Position numbers and translations under genes: made by a program
Shown here: positions 1 through 8,601 of the stretch, piece by piece
Layout of the letters: every line of letters begins with the position of its first letter
Numbering within the stretch: position 1 is the first letter of the stretch
Notes under the pieces: model-generated
The model's input: only the letters and a program-made list of their open reading frames with translations
The model's database searches: none
What the model was told of the DNA's origin: nothing
DNA from: Candidatus Delongbacteria bacterium
GTDB lineage: Bacteria > Delongbacteria > UBA4055
Length of the DNA: 24,775 bases
Direction of reading: 5' to 3'
Assembly: GCA_027858795.1 (NCBI GenBank)
Contig: JAQICF010000020.1
Coordinates: 1-24,775 of the forward strand

Positions 1-60
1 CAGTCTGTACTTTATCAGCAAACTCATAAATAACAATTCATGTCATTACGGATTCGCTTT

Positions 61-90
61 CGGTCGACCACAAGGATTCGACCCTACAGT
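61..90. repeat. Decayed half-copy of the GTAGGGGC double-hairpin palindrome
   Basis: This stretch aligns closely with the right half of the palindromic element at 21776-21852. Both have CGG(t/g)CGACCACAAG, then TCG(a/c)CCCTAC. The hairpin is kept in altered form: GGTCGA (62-67) pairs with TCGACC (78-83) around a loop that contains CACAAG. The expected left half is not visible in bases 1-60, which otherwise hold nothing I recognise. I read it as a diverged, truncated copy of a dispersed intergenic repeat. Confidence 0.6.
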
Positions 91-104
91 TTATCTCTCA
101 TATC

Positions 105-153
105 TTATCACTTATCACTCATCACTTATCACTTATCACTCATCACTTATCAC
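105..153. repeat. Heptamer tandem repeat, seven units
   Basis: Seven contiguous 7-bp units (TTATCAC or TCATCAC) run in the order T,T,C,T,T,C,T, so there is a second-order period of 21 bp. On the minus strand the units read GTGATAA and GTGATGA. The array begins directly at the TAG stop codon of the AsmA-like gene and gives stop codons in several frames after it. It is a simple sequence repeat without spacers, so it is not a CRISPR array. Confidence 0.9.
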
Positions 154-3100
154 TATTCTTCCACTACATATTTATCAATATAGAATTTCAATGACTGTTT
201 TGAAAGTTTAATTTCATCAGCTAGAGGGAAATAGAATAAGTACCACGGTTTCTTAAGTTTTATCAAAGTATATAAGAAATTATTCTTAATTTTGAATGAG
301 AATAGGTCAACTTTTATACCAGGGAAGAGGTTAAGCATATTTTTTAACATTCCAGCTGTTTGATCTCCGGAGCTTTTATTTAAGAAATCAAGCAGATATT
401 TTGCATCACCTGCAGAAATCTTTGAGACATTCATTTCTCCGTTCAAATTCGGATCATTCAGAATGTCTAATCCTTGAGAATTCAATGTCATTGTAGTATT
501 CAATTCAGTGGAAGCTTCTTCAAAGTTCTCTTTATTGGATAAATAGTACGTATTCATTCCTGAAGCCATGAAATGAAGATCCACGACAGCTCTTTTTATA
601 ATGCTGTCATCTAACTTTCCTTCTCCAATGTCCAGTTTTAAAAATCCTGTCGCATTTCCATCAAGTAACTCGAAATAATATCTATTGATAGTCAATTTAT
701 TATCATCGAAATACATATCGATATCGAGTTTCTTCATTTTATCTTTAAGCATAGGATGATTTATCTCTATCTCATCAGCGGTTATAGTTGATACGGGCAA
801 TCCATATTTTGCATAAGTATCCCTGTTCTCAGAATATTCTCTGAAGTCAATATCATCATCGTACATTTTTTTTGTAATAAATTCTGCTTTTGAAATATCA
901 TATTCAGGTAGCTTCAATGTTAAATTGAAAGGGAATTGAATGTTCATATTATTTATCTGAGCATACTGAGTTCCTACTGAGTCCAAATTTACTTTTGCAT
1001 TGAACCCCTTTATTCCTTCAGTATGGTTAATTACATAAACGTAGTTCGTATCACCGGTAATCTTTGTAGTACCAGATATCATACCTTTGATATTCTCAAG
1101 TTGAGATACGATAGGATATTCTTTTCTGAGACCGATACAATGCTGCGCTTCTAAAGTAAAAGTTGGAACTTTGGTTGAAATGTCTGCTTTTCCTGTTAAT
1201 GATGCTGAAGTCTGAATATCAGGTAATTCAATTTGGGCTTTATTTATTCTGATCTCACCATTCTTGCTGTAAGTAACAGAGTTGGTCAGGTTTATATCTC
1301 CTTTAATATCCATAGATTCGAGTAATCCATCCATGTCAAAGTCTATAATATTTACATCACCGACCAAACTTATACTATTCTCATTTGCAATGATCTTCTC
1401 GGTTATTTGCAGATGGTCCTTTATCAATATATTGTCATGAGATAAATTCTCTATCCTCATATTTATATCAGCAGTACCACTTCCCGACATTTCAGCATAG
1501 TTGAATTTTCCCTGAGCATCCAGTTCTACATTTCCTTTTTCTATTGTGGTGTTTGCAACGATCTGCTCCTGAGTTTCTTTGACCAGGTCTAATACTCCAA
1601 CAAGATCGGTCTTCGTATTAAAATTTCCGATATCGATTATACTATTTTCCAGATCAACTTTAATATCTGAAAAAAATGTTTCATTGAAATCTGCCAACTT
1701 AGCATTAAGAGTATCCAATGTGATCTTATTTGACAGAAATTTTTTCAGATCAACTTCCATGTATGTATTTACTTTGAAATCATTTAATGGTGTAAGTAAC
1801 TTGTCTTTTTCAGATTGAAGGGTGAACATTGTTCTCAAATTGAAATTATTATATAGTTTTGCTTTCTTGAAAATCAGATCTTCTTTGAAAGCTAGTGTAA
1901 GTCCTTTTGGAGCTTCTGCAACAATCATATTTGGGTTTAGGTTTTCTGCTGTTACTTTAAGCTCAATATTGATATTCTTAATAATTGATCCAACAGAGTA
2001 ATCTATCAGTTTAGTAAGATCAGCTTGAAGATCCATGCTGATACTACCATTTAATATCTCTCCGATACTTGCAGTAATTGATATATTCTCAGGTTTCAAT
2101 TCTTTACTTATTTCCGGGATTATCTTTGCTGAAATGTTTCTAACTTTATACTTTTTCCCCTGAACATTTGCGGAAATATTACCAATCCTGGAATCAACAT
2201 CAATATTACTTTCAGATAAATTCAGATCTTTGGTGTTAATAGCAACTGAAAATCCAACTTGAGTACTAATATCACTTATCACTGCGTAAATATCTTTTTC
2301 ACGGTATGATGTTTTTGAAGAATTGAAAGATACTTCACCTGAAACTTTAGTATCTCCAGATGTTACTTCATGTGTTAAATCTAAATTATTAACATTCAGC
2401 TTTGTATCCTCTAAAATTATCGGAGGAAGTTCCACAATGTTATTTTCTTTGATCAGATCCAAAGCTTTTTGAAAGTCTATCTGTGCAGTACTAATATTGA
2501 TCTCGGCTACTTGAGAACTTGAAACATTTGAGACTTTTCCAGAGAGCTCAGCATTAATAATATCTGCAAAGTTTAAGGTTAACTTGTCAATATTCAGAGA
2601 ATCAGATCTAAGGTCATAATTGGCTTCCAAATAGACATTCTTGTCACCGATGTTTTCTAAGTTAATATCTTTATTCTTGAAATTTATCCCGCTCAAAACG
2701 TGAGATATTTTTACATCGATCTTTTCGTTTAGAACCTTAACATTCATTTCAAGGTTCTGTTCTACATTCACATTATTATCTTTATCGCTGAAGGACAGAG
2801 AATTTTTTTCGGCTGTAGAAATTGAAAGATCAACTTTCATGTCTTCGATGGATTTGAATTGAACATCAGTGAGTTTGATATTATATCTTGGAAGCTTTGT
2901 TTTCATAGGAGCTTCAGTAGACCTATCCTCGTAAATGAGTTCAATATCATTGATCTCAAGATCTATCTCAAAATTCGACCCATTCTCATCATCAATTCTT
3001 TCAGGTTCTTCTCTGATCTTCTGGTCACCCATGAATTTCTCGAGAATGCCATCAAAGTTAAATCTTCCGTTTTTGTCTCTGACAACAATGATTCTTGGAT

Positions 3101-3437
3101 GTTTAACTATAAGTTTACTTACTACAAGTTTTCTATCTTTCAATGGTAGAAGGTCATATCCAAGTTCAAATGAATCAAAATTGAAAAGAGAATCAGGGAT
3201 CGAATCATCCTTAATACTTAAGTCATTAATTTTGATACCGTTGAATAAACTGAAATCTAAATGATTTATCTGAAGTGATATGCCGTAGTTGTCCATAACG
3301 TATTTTTCTATCTGAACTTTAACAAATGAGGAAGGGAAGAAATATTGTAAGGTCAGAAATACTCCCAAAAGAAAAAGCAGGAATAATCCTGCAAGGTATA
3401 AAAATAGTTTAAATATTTTCTTTTTGGTTATTTTCAT
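153..3437 (-). CDS. AsmA/TamB-like envelope protein
   Basis: This encodes 1094 residues. A short lysine-rich cytoplasmic start is followed by one hydrophobic anchor (about residues 9-33). The rest is a long repetitive series of beta-strand-rich segments such as NINDLSIKDDS, LTLNFADIINAELSGKV and KADISTKVPTFTLEAQ. Inner-membrane anchor plus a very long periplasmic beta structure is the pattern of the AsmA family. Its members (AsmA, YhdP, TamB) are linked to lipid transport between membranes or outer-membrane assembly. The C-terminal 150 residues contain a further AsmA-like segment (LNGEMNVSKISAGDAKYLLDF, in part). The gene lies downstream of the kinase-like gene, 81 bp away, and no separate promoter is evident. 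Family assignment rests on architecture; the cargo is unknown. Confidence 0.75.
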   Translation of the reverse strand: MKITKKKIFKLFLYLAGLFLLFLLGVFLTLQYFFPSSFVKVQIEKYVMDNYGISLQINHLDFSLFNGIKINDLSIKDDSIPDSLFNFDSFELGYDLLPLKDRKLVVSKLIVKHPRIIVVRDKNGRFNFDGILEKFMGDQKIREEPERIDDENGSNFEIDLEINDIELIYEDRSTEAPMKTKLPRYNIKLTDVQFKSIEDMKVDLSISTAEKNSLSFSDKDNNVNVEQNLEMNVKVLNEKIDVKISHVLSGINFKNKDINLENIGDKNVYLEANYDLRSDSLNIDKLTLNFADIINAELSGKVSNVSSSQVAEINISTAQIDFQKALDLIKENNIVELPPIILEDTKLNVNNLDLTHEVTSGDTKVSGEVSFNSSKTSYREKDIYAVISDISTQVGFSVAINTKDLNLSESNIDVDSRIGNISANVQGKKYKVRNISAKIIPEISKELKPENISITASIGEILNGSISMDLQADLTKLIDYSVGSIIKNINIELKVTAENLNPNMIVAEAPKGLTLAFKEDLIFKKAKLYNNFNLRTMFTLQSEKDKLLTPLNDFKVNTYMEVDLKKFLSNKITLDTLNAKLADFNETFFSDIKVDLENSIIDIGNFNTKTDLVGVLDLVKETQEQIVANTTIEKGNVELDAQGKFNYAEMSGSGTADINMRIENLSHDNILIKDHLQITEKIIANENSISLVGDVNIIDFDMDGLLESMDIKGDINLTNSVTYSKNGEIRINKAQIELPDIQTSASLTGKADISTKVPTFTLEAQHCIGLRKEYPIVSQLENIKGMISGTTKITGDTNYVYVINHTEGIKGFNAKVNLDSVGTQYAQINNMNIQFPFNLTLKLPEYDISKAEFITKKMYDDDIDFREYSENRDTYAKYGLPVSTITADEIEINHPMLKDKMKKLDIDMYFDDNKLTINRYYFELLDGNATGFLKLDIGEGKLDDSIIKRAVVDLHFMASGMNTYYLSNKENFEEASTELNTTMTLNSQGLDILNDPNLNGEMNVSKISAGDAKYLLDFLNKSSGDQTAGMLKNMLNLFPGIKVDLFSFKIKNNFLYTLIKLKKPWYLFYFPLADEIKLSKQSLKFYIDKYVVEE

Positions 3438-3463
3438 TTTTTCTTGTTTCTCGAATACAAGTT

Positions 3464-3516
3464 AGATTGTTGAGAGACGTAGCAGTGCTACATTGATGTG
3501 AACGTCTTTACAATCT
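3464..3516. repeat. Imperfect palindromic intergenic element
   Basis: AGATTGT (3464-3470) is the reverse complement of ACAATCT (3510-3516). Inside it AGACGT (3475-3480) matches ACGTCT (3501-3506), and GTAGCA/TGCTAC form a further small hairpin at 3479-3491. On the plus strand it is followed by a T-rich run, but both flanking genes are on the minus strand, so a terminator role for them is doubtful. It looks like a mobile or dispersed palindrome between two co-oriented genes. Confidence 0.6.
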
Positions 3517-3518
3517 TT

Positions 3519-4322
3519 TTATTTTTTCAACAACTTTATACTAAACTCCGTTCCACCTTCAACATTTTTCAAACTGTAATCATATCCTTCATATTTATCC
3601 AGGATCATTTTTAAAAAATACAGATCTAAGCCAGATCCTTTTGGATCATCATTATCACATTCTTCACTATAACCTTTTTTTGTAGTAAATAATGGTTGAA
3701 ACAGCTTAGACTCATCTTTAATTTTATTTCCGTTACAGAAAATAGTCAGATCAACGTAAGAACTATGATTAGAAGTTTTATATATAATTTGATTAGTTTC
3801 GGCTTCGTTAAGGTGGGTTGAGTCAACTGCATTTATTGAAATTGTATAAAGTAGTAAATAAATGTCCCTGTATTCCATTTTAATAAATGGATTCCCTTCT
3901 AAATCCATTGTAACTTCTGTATCATGCTTGAATCTCTTGTCAAATTTGAAAAACTCACAAAAGCTTTTGATCGTTCCATTGATATCAAGCATCTGAATTC
4001 CAGAATTACTTTCATTAAAGACCTTTTCATTGATGATCTTCATTAAACCGGTCAATTCAGTCATAGGTTGCTTTAGTTTTTCAATAGTATCAAGTAAACT
4101 TTCATATTCAGTTTTAGTAGCTTCAAATACTTCCTCATTCATCTCATCTTTTTTAGCTATGAGTTTCTTGATCTTCATCTGTGTTTTCATTGAAGTTATT
4201 TGCAATTTGGAGTCAACAGCGGTGATCTTACCATTTATATTGTGAATAAATCCAGGCATCAGCTTACCATATTGCAGATAATAATAGATATCCGTCAATT
4301 TTTCTATGATCTTTTTTTCCAT
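3519..4322 (-). CDS. Orphan histidine-kinase-like ATPase, soluble
   Basis: This encodes 267 residues with no signal peptide, membrane segment or recognisable sensor domain. An H-box-like stretch near the N-terminus reads GFIHNINGKI, with His27 as the candidate phospho-acceptor. A lysine/glutamate-rich helical region (about 35-100) follows, suited to dimerisation. The C-terminal half is a HATPase_c domain: N box around N164 (SINAVDS), G1 box at 195-201 (FCNGNKI), F box at 208-214 (FQPLFTT), G2 box at 229-234 (GSGLDL) and the closing GGTEFSIKL (257-265). In the G1 box the usual first Asp is Cys196 and the second Gly is Lys200. No response regulator is adjacent. It could be an active kinase with an altered G1 box or a non-catalytic ATPase-fold partner. 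Confidence 0.75.
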   Translation of the reverse strand: MEKKIIEKLTDIYYYLQYGKLMPGFIHNINGKITAVDSKLQITSMKTQMKIKKLIAKKDEMNEEVFEATKTEYESLLDTIEKLKQPMTELTGLMKIINEKVFNESNSGIQMLDINGTIKSFCEFFKFDKRFKHDTEVTMDLEGNPFIKMEYRDIYLLLYTISINAVDSTHLNEAETNQIIYKTSNHSSYVDLTIFCNGNKIKDESKLFQPLFTTKKGYSEECDNDDPKGSGLDLYFLKMILDKYEGYDYSLKNVEGGTEFSIKLLKK

Positions 4323-4364
4323 AACAAACCTACACTAAATATTTAGCTATATTAAGTTAAGATT

Positions 4365-4393
4365 AATATAAATTTATAAGTTATTATAGGCAA
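4365..4393 (-). promoter_or_regulatory. Sigma70-like promoter of the kinase-like gene
   Basis: On the minus strand TTGCCT (4388-4393) and TATATT (4365-4370) are separated by exactly 17 bp. The -10 lies 42 bp before the ATG at 4322. The same hexamer pair and spacing precede ribD, which supports this as a genuine promoter type of this genome. Confidence 0.65.
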
Positions 4394-4432
4394 GGAATAA
4401 AAAAGGTGAGAGGACGCACTATTTTAAAATCA

Positions 4433-4461
4433 TTGAAATAAGGTCTTTCGAATGTTATATT
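4433..4461 (+). promoter_or_regulatory. Sigma70-like promoter of the Omp85-like gene
   Basis: TTGAAA (4433-4438), a 17-bp spacer and TATATT (4456-4461). The -10 region shares the 13-mer GTTATATTGAGAA with the promoter at 8573-8601. It lies 63 bp before the ATG at 4525 and is divergent from the promoter at 4365-4393. Confidence 0.65.
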
Positions 4462-4474
4462 GAGAAAAAATTAT

Positions 4475-4525
4475 AGTGAGTTGATCTTACACAAAGTTGA
4501 TCCGATACAGTGAGTTAATCTTATA
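4475..4525 (+). repeat. Direct repeat between promoter and start codon
   Basis: A 17-bp unit occurs at 4475-4491 and 4509-4525 (15 of 17 identical, period 34 bp). Its core AGTTGATC recurs a third time at 4495-4502, so the boxes GAGTTGATC, AAGTTGATC and GAGTTAATC are spaced by about 16 and 18 bp. The array fills the predicted 5' leader up to the ATG. It could be an operator or a replication-slippage duplication. Confidence 0.55.
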
Positions 4526-5541
4526 TGATGAGAATATTATTAATATCTGTTACTTTATTTACTTCACTTCTTTTTTCTCAAACGGATTCAACGGAAATAA
4601 AGGGTGATTACATAATTTTCCCATTTGGTTTTTACACAACAGATACAAGTGTTGCCCTGGGTACATTTTTCAATTATAACTGTAACGATGAAGATAAAGT
4701 ATTTAGTAATCTTATTTACACATTCAAGGATCAGAAAATATTTTTTGTAATTACAGAGAAAAAGATCAAAAATATCTTCTTAGAGAATAAATTCTGGCTT
4801 GAGGATTATTATTTGGAGTATTATGGTTTTGGAAATGATACAGAGTTGGGGGATGAGTTTAAGTATGGGTATTTTTTTCTTGAGAATCGTATAGATGTCG
4901 GATATGAATTTATAGGGAGCTGGAAAACTTTTTTCTCATTGAATAATTTTTACTACAGTCCGGGTTATAATTCAAATGACATCTCTGAACTGGAAGATAA
5001 AGATATTTATTCAACAGGAGTTGGACTAAAGATCAGATACGATACTGTTACGGACAATTTCTATCGGGATGGTTTATTATTTGAAAATTCATTCCTATAT
5101 TTTCCTGAATTTCTTGGAAAATCAAAGACACATAATATTTTTGAAAGCCAATTTGCTTACTATAAATCGATTAATGAGTCAGCTATAAATCTTCAATTGA
5201 TCACAAGAATTGTTGGGGGAGAACCTCATTATCATCAGTTGTCATCATTAGGTGGGAGTTCTATTTTAAGAGGATATCCTGAAAGACGTTACGTTGATAG
5301 AAATATGATAGCTTTTCAATCTCAATATGATGTTTTAATTTACAAAGCTGTTTCATTAGCTTCTTTTTTATCTTTCGGAGATGTATTCAATGAAATTGAT
5401 GATCTTTCTGTGAAGAATATTAAAGTTGCCTACGGGGGAGGGTTTATCTACAAAATTAAAGATCTCGGTATCCGGGTCGAAGGTGCCAGTTCTCTCGAGG
5501 GTAATTTGTCGATCATTATCACTGGAGCAAAAGCTTTTTAA
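4525..5541 (+). CDS. POTRA-less Omp85/BamA-type outer-membrane barrel
   Basis: This encodes 338 residues with a signal peptide (about 1-18, ending LLFSQ). The C-terminal half carries the signatures of the bacterial surface antigen (Omp85 barrel) family: a YDTVTDNFYRDGLLFENS segment (172-189) like the family's RDN..fP.G element, and GGSSILRGYPERRYVD (243-258) containing the (V/I/L)RG(F/Y) motif at 248-251. The last residue is Phe, as in many outer-membrane barrels. At 338 residues there is no room for POTRA domains, unlike BamA or TamA, so it resembles stand-alone surface-antigen barrels. ATG 4525 is used; ATG 4528 is equally possible. It ends 3 bp before the convergent uvrA stop. Its substrate is unknown. 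Confidence 0.75.
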   Translation: MMRILLISVTLFTSLLFSQTDSTEIKGDYIIFPFGFYTTDTSVALGTFFNYNCNDEDKVFSNLIYTFKDQKIFFVITEKKIKNIFLENKFWLEDYYLEYYGFGNDTELGDEFKYGYFFLENRIDVGYEFIGSWKTFFSLNNFYYSPGYNSNDISELEDKDIYSTGVGLKIRYDTVTDNFYRDGLLFENSFLYFPEFLGKSKTHNIFESQFAYYKSINESAINLQLITRIVGGEPHYHQLSSLGGSSILRGYPERRYVDRNMIAFQSQYDVLIYKAVSLASFLSFGDVFNEIDDLSVKNIKVAYGGGFIYKIKDLGIRVEGASSLEGNLSIIITGAKAF

Positions 5542-5544
5542 TTA

Positions 5545-8427
5545 TTACTTCCTGGCATCAAGCTCTTTCTTTACTTCTTTCGCAGTGTAACCTTTCTTTG
5601 ATTTAGCCATATCTTTCACACTTCCCTCAAATACAAGTTTTCCACCAGTAGGGCCACCGTCAGGACCTAGATCAATTACATGGTCACAATTCACTATCAC
5701 ATCAAGGTTGTGTTCAATAATAATAACAGTGCTATTCGTATCTCTGAGTTCCTTAAGAACATTTAGTAGATGTTGAATATCTAAAAAATGTAAACCTGTT
5801 GTAGGTTCATCAAGAATATAAACAGTACCTTCTCTTCGGCTTTTGGAAAGTTCTTTGGCAAGTTTTATTCTCTGAGCTTCTCCTCCGGATAATGTAGTAG
5901 ATGGCTGTCCGAGTTTCACATATCCCATACCAACTGCCATCAACGTTCCAAGCTTGTTTTTCAATGAAGGGATGTTTTTGAAAATTTCGTAAGCTTCCTG
6001 AACATCCATGTTTAAAATTTCATTTATATTTTTCTCTTTGAAGGTTGCTTCAAGAGTTTCGGAATTATATCTTTTGCCGTTACAAACATCACATTCAACA
6101 TAAACATCGGCCAAGAAGTGCATTTCAATTTTAATTACACCACTACCTTGACATTTTTCACAGCGACCACCTTTGACATTGAAACTGAAACGTGATTTAG
6201 TATAGCCTCTCATACGGGCAAGTTTTGTTTTTGCCATGATGTCTCTGATAGCATCAAATGCACCAATATAGGTAACAGGATTTGATCTCGGTGTTCTGCC
6301 AATAGCTTTTTGGTCGATCTTAATTAACCTGATCTCAAAATCTTTGAATTTCTTACCGAAAGCATCTTGAATGTAAATCTCTTTATAATTTGCTTCTATC
6401 TTTGAAGTAGGATCTTTCAGATCATCTTTATTTCTAGCCATAGATTTCAAAGCTGGGTATAAAGTATCCATAACAAGACTACTTTTTCCTGCACCTGAAA
6501 CACCAGTAACAACGGTCATCTTATTCAAAGGGAAACTAATATCTATTTTTTTTAGATTATTAGTAGATACTTTTGATAATACGATATTTCCTGCATTTTC
6601 GATCTTCTCGTTTTTGAGCATCACATTCTTTCTACGGAAAATATAATCAGAAGTATGTGTCTTCTTTTTCTCCAGATTTTTAAAATTACCTTCATAGGTG
6701 ATATCTCCACCATATATTCCTGCTTCTTTACCGAAATCAACCAGCGAATCCGCAGATTCAATAGTTTCTCTGTCATGTTCAACAACAATTACAGTATTCC
6801 CTTTATTTTTAAGCTCGATAAGGTTGTCAAGAAGCTTCTTGTTATCTTTTTGATGCAATCCTATGCTTGGTTCATCAAGAACATAGATCACTCCTGTAAG
6901 ACCACTTGCTATTTGACTTGCCAGTCTTATTCTCTGAGCTTCACCACCTGAAAGCGTTCTGGCATTTCTATCCAGAGTCAAATACTGAAGGCCGACATTC
7001 ATTAAGAAGTTCAACCTTTCACACATTTCTTTCTGTAATTCTTTTATTATTTCATTTTCTTTGTCAGTAAGATATTTCGGAAGATCTTTGATGAATTTTG
7101 TTAGTTTATTTATCTCCATAGAAGTTATCTGATCAATGCTGTGGGTATGTACTTTCACAGCAAGTGATTCTTTTCTCAATCTTTTTCCATCACAGGAAGT
7201 ACATTTAGAATCTTTCATGTATGATTCATAATAATGTCTGGCCATATTCGAACTTGTTTCTCGATAACGTCTTTCTATTAAATTTGACAATCCTTCATAT
7301 GAAGCTCTGATCACTCCTTTAAAACTTTTTGAAACGTAATTCATGGATAAGGTCTTTGTCGTTCCAAACATTATTGCTTCGAACAGCTTCTCTGGTATTT
7401 TATTCATTGGAGTTGAGAAATCTACTTTATAAGCATTAAAAAGACCTTCTATCTTTTTAAATTCCATGTTTTGTCCCATTGTATATGGAATAGCTCCTTG
7501 GGGAATACTTTTCTTAGGGTATTTAACAAGTTTATTAATATCTACAGTTTTCAAAAACCCCAGTCCATGACAATCATTACACATACCGGAGGGTGTGTTA
7601 AAAGAAAATGAATTCGGTGAGAGATCAGGATAACTTATGTGGCATTTTTGACAATAATTTTTTTCACTGTAAAGTTTTTGTTCTTTTTTATCAAGATCAT
7701 CAATGATCAAATTACCACCGGAAAGCTTCAAAGCTATTTCTACAGATTCTGCTAAACGGCTTTTTATATCATCTCTTTGTTTTAACCTATCTACGATCAC
7801 GTAAAGCTTATGAAACTTCTTCTCGTCAACATTTATCTCATCATCAAGAGTATATTCTTTACCATCGATAAGAACCCTGAAAAAACCTTCAGCCCGTAAG
7901 TAATCCAGCGAATTTTTTAAATTACCTTTCTGTCTTTCGATATATGGAGATACGATGACGAATTTACAATCTTCAGCTAAACTTTTAATAATATCATTTA
8001 TGATCTCATCTAAAGCTCTCGAATGAACTTCATTTCCGCACTTATAGCAATATTGATGTCCTGCCCTTGCAAATAACATTCTGACAAAATCGAAAATCTC
8101 TGTTACAGTTCCAACAGTAGATCTGGGGTTGGATGAGGATGTTTTTTGCTCAATTGATATTGCAGGTGATAATCCTTCGATAGAATCAACGACAGGTTTT
8201 TTCATTATCCCCAGAAATTGTTTGGTATAATTTGATAATGATTCTACATATCTTCTTTGACCTTCAGTGTAAATTGTATCAAAAGCCATTGATGATTTAC
8301 CCGAGCCACTTATTCCTGTAAACACGATCAATTTGTTTTTATCTAATTCAAGATCTATATTTTTTAAATTGTGCTCGTTTGCACCTTTTACAATTAATTT
8401 ATCGGAAGATCCCATGATTTCATCCAT
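5545..8427 (-). CDS. uvrA: UvrA, excinuclease ABC subunit A
   Basis: UvrA is the DNA-damage recognition ATPase of nucleotide excision repair; as a dimer it loads UvrB at lesions. The 960 residues are close to the family norm (about 940). Visible features: first Walker A GISGSGKS (38-45), zinc-binding cysteine pairs at 127/130, 259/262, 283/286 and 409/412, first ABC signature LSGGEAQ (492-498) and Walker B YVLDEP (515-520). The second Walker A is GVSGAGKS (642-649). The C-terminal zinc finger (CEKCQGSG ... CDVCNGK), second LSGGEAQ and YILDEPTTGLH follow. All catalytic motifs are intact. The ATG at 8427 or 8415 could be the start, as neither has a clear Shine-Dalgarno site. It is monocistronic here. 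Confidence 0.97.
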   Translation of the reverse strand: MDEIMGSSDKLIVKGANEHNLKNIDLELDKNKLIVFTGISGSGKSSMAFDTIYTEGQRRYVESLSNYTKQFLGIMKKPVVDSIEGLSPAISIEQKTSSSNPRSTVGTVTEIFDFVRMLFARAGHQYCYKCGNEVHSRALDEIINDIIKSLAEDCKFVIVSPYIERQKGNLKNSLDYLRAEGFFRVLIDGKEYTLDDEINVDEKKFHKLYVIVDRLKQRDDIKSRLAESVEIALKLSGGNLIIDDLDKKEQKLYSEKNYCQKCHISYPDLSPNSFSFNTPSGMCNDCHGLGFLKTVDINKLVKYPKKSIPQGAIPYTMGQNMEFKKIEGLFNAYKVDFSTPMNKIPEKLFEAIMFGTTKTLSMNYVSKSFKGVIRASYEGLSNLIERRYRETSSNMARHYYESYMKDSKCTSCDGKRLRKESLAVKVHTHSIDQITSMEINKLTKFIKDLPKYLTDKENEIIKELQKEMCERLNFLMNVGLQYLTLDRNARTLSGGEAQRIRLASQIASGLTGVIYVLDEPSIGLHQKDNKKLLDNLIELKNKGNTVIVVEHDRETIESADSLVDFGKEAGIYGGDITYEGNFKNLEKKKTHTSDYIFRRKNVMLKNEKIENAGNIVLSKVSTNNLKKIDISFPLNKMTVVTGVSGAGKSSLVMDTLYPALKSMARNKDDLKDPTSKIEANYKEIYIQDAFGKKFKDFEIRLIKIDQKAIGRTPRSNPVTYIGAFDAIRDIMAKTKLARMRGYTKSRFSFNVKGGRCEKCQGSGVIKIEMHFLADVYVECDVCNGKRYNSETLEATFKEKNINEILNMDVQEAYEIFKNIPSLKNKLGTLMAVGMGYVKLGQPSTTLSGGEAQRIKLAKELSKSRREGTVYILDEPTTGLHFLDIQHLLNVLKELRDTNSTVIIIEHNLDVIVNCDHVIDLGPDGGPTGGKLVFEGSVKDMAKSKKGYTAKEVKKELDARK

Positions 8428-8444
8428 TATATTATTTTGAATTA

Positions 8445-8452
8445 CAAAGATA
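8445..8452 (-). promoter_or_regulatory. Possible TATCTTTG promoter element of uvrA
   Basis: On the minus strand TATCTTTG lies 17 bp before the UvrA ATG and fits the Bacteroidetes-type TAnnTTTG element. The same octamer occurs in the tRNA-Ser promoter at 21230-21237. No good -35/-33 element is visible upstream. The rest of 8453-8572 is A/T-rich with nothing else I recognise. Confidence 0.3.
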
Positions 8453-8572
8453 CAAAAATCATAGATTATAATAAATGATTTTAATTAGAATTATTTATTT
8501 ATTGATATTTTCGGATGTCGAAATTATTTGACATATTATAATATCCAAATAGTTGCATGTAATTTTTATTGT

Positions 8573-8601
8573 TTGACAAATCACGATTTTTTTGTTATAT
8601 T
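8573..8601 (+). promoter_or_regulatory. Consensus-like sigma70 promoter of the small exported protein
   Basis: TTGACA (8573-8578), exactly 17 bp, then TATATT (8596-8601). This is a near-perfect housekeeping promoter. Its -10 and following bases (GTTATATTGAGAA) match those of the promoter at 4433-4461. Predicted transcription start is near 8608, which leaves a leader of about 170 nt. Confidence 0.75.

Noticed and set aside
105..153. Short repeated units resembling a CRISPR array
   Set aside because: The units are contiguous heptamers without spacers and no cas genes are present.
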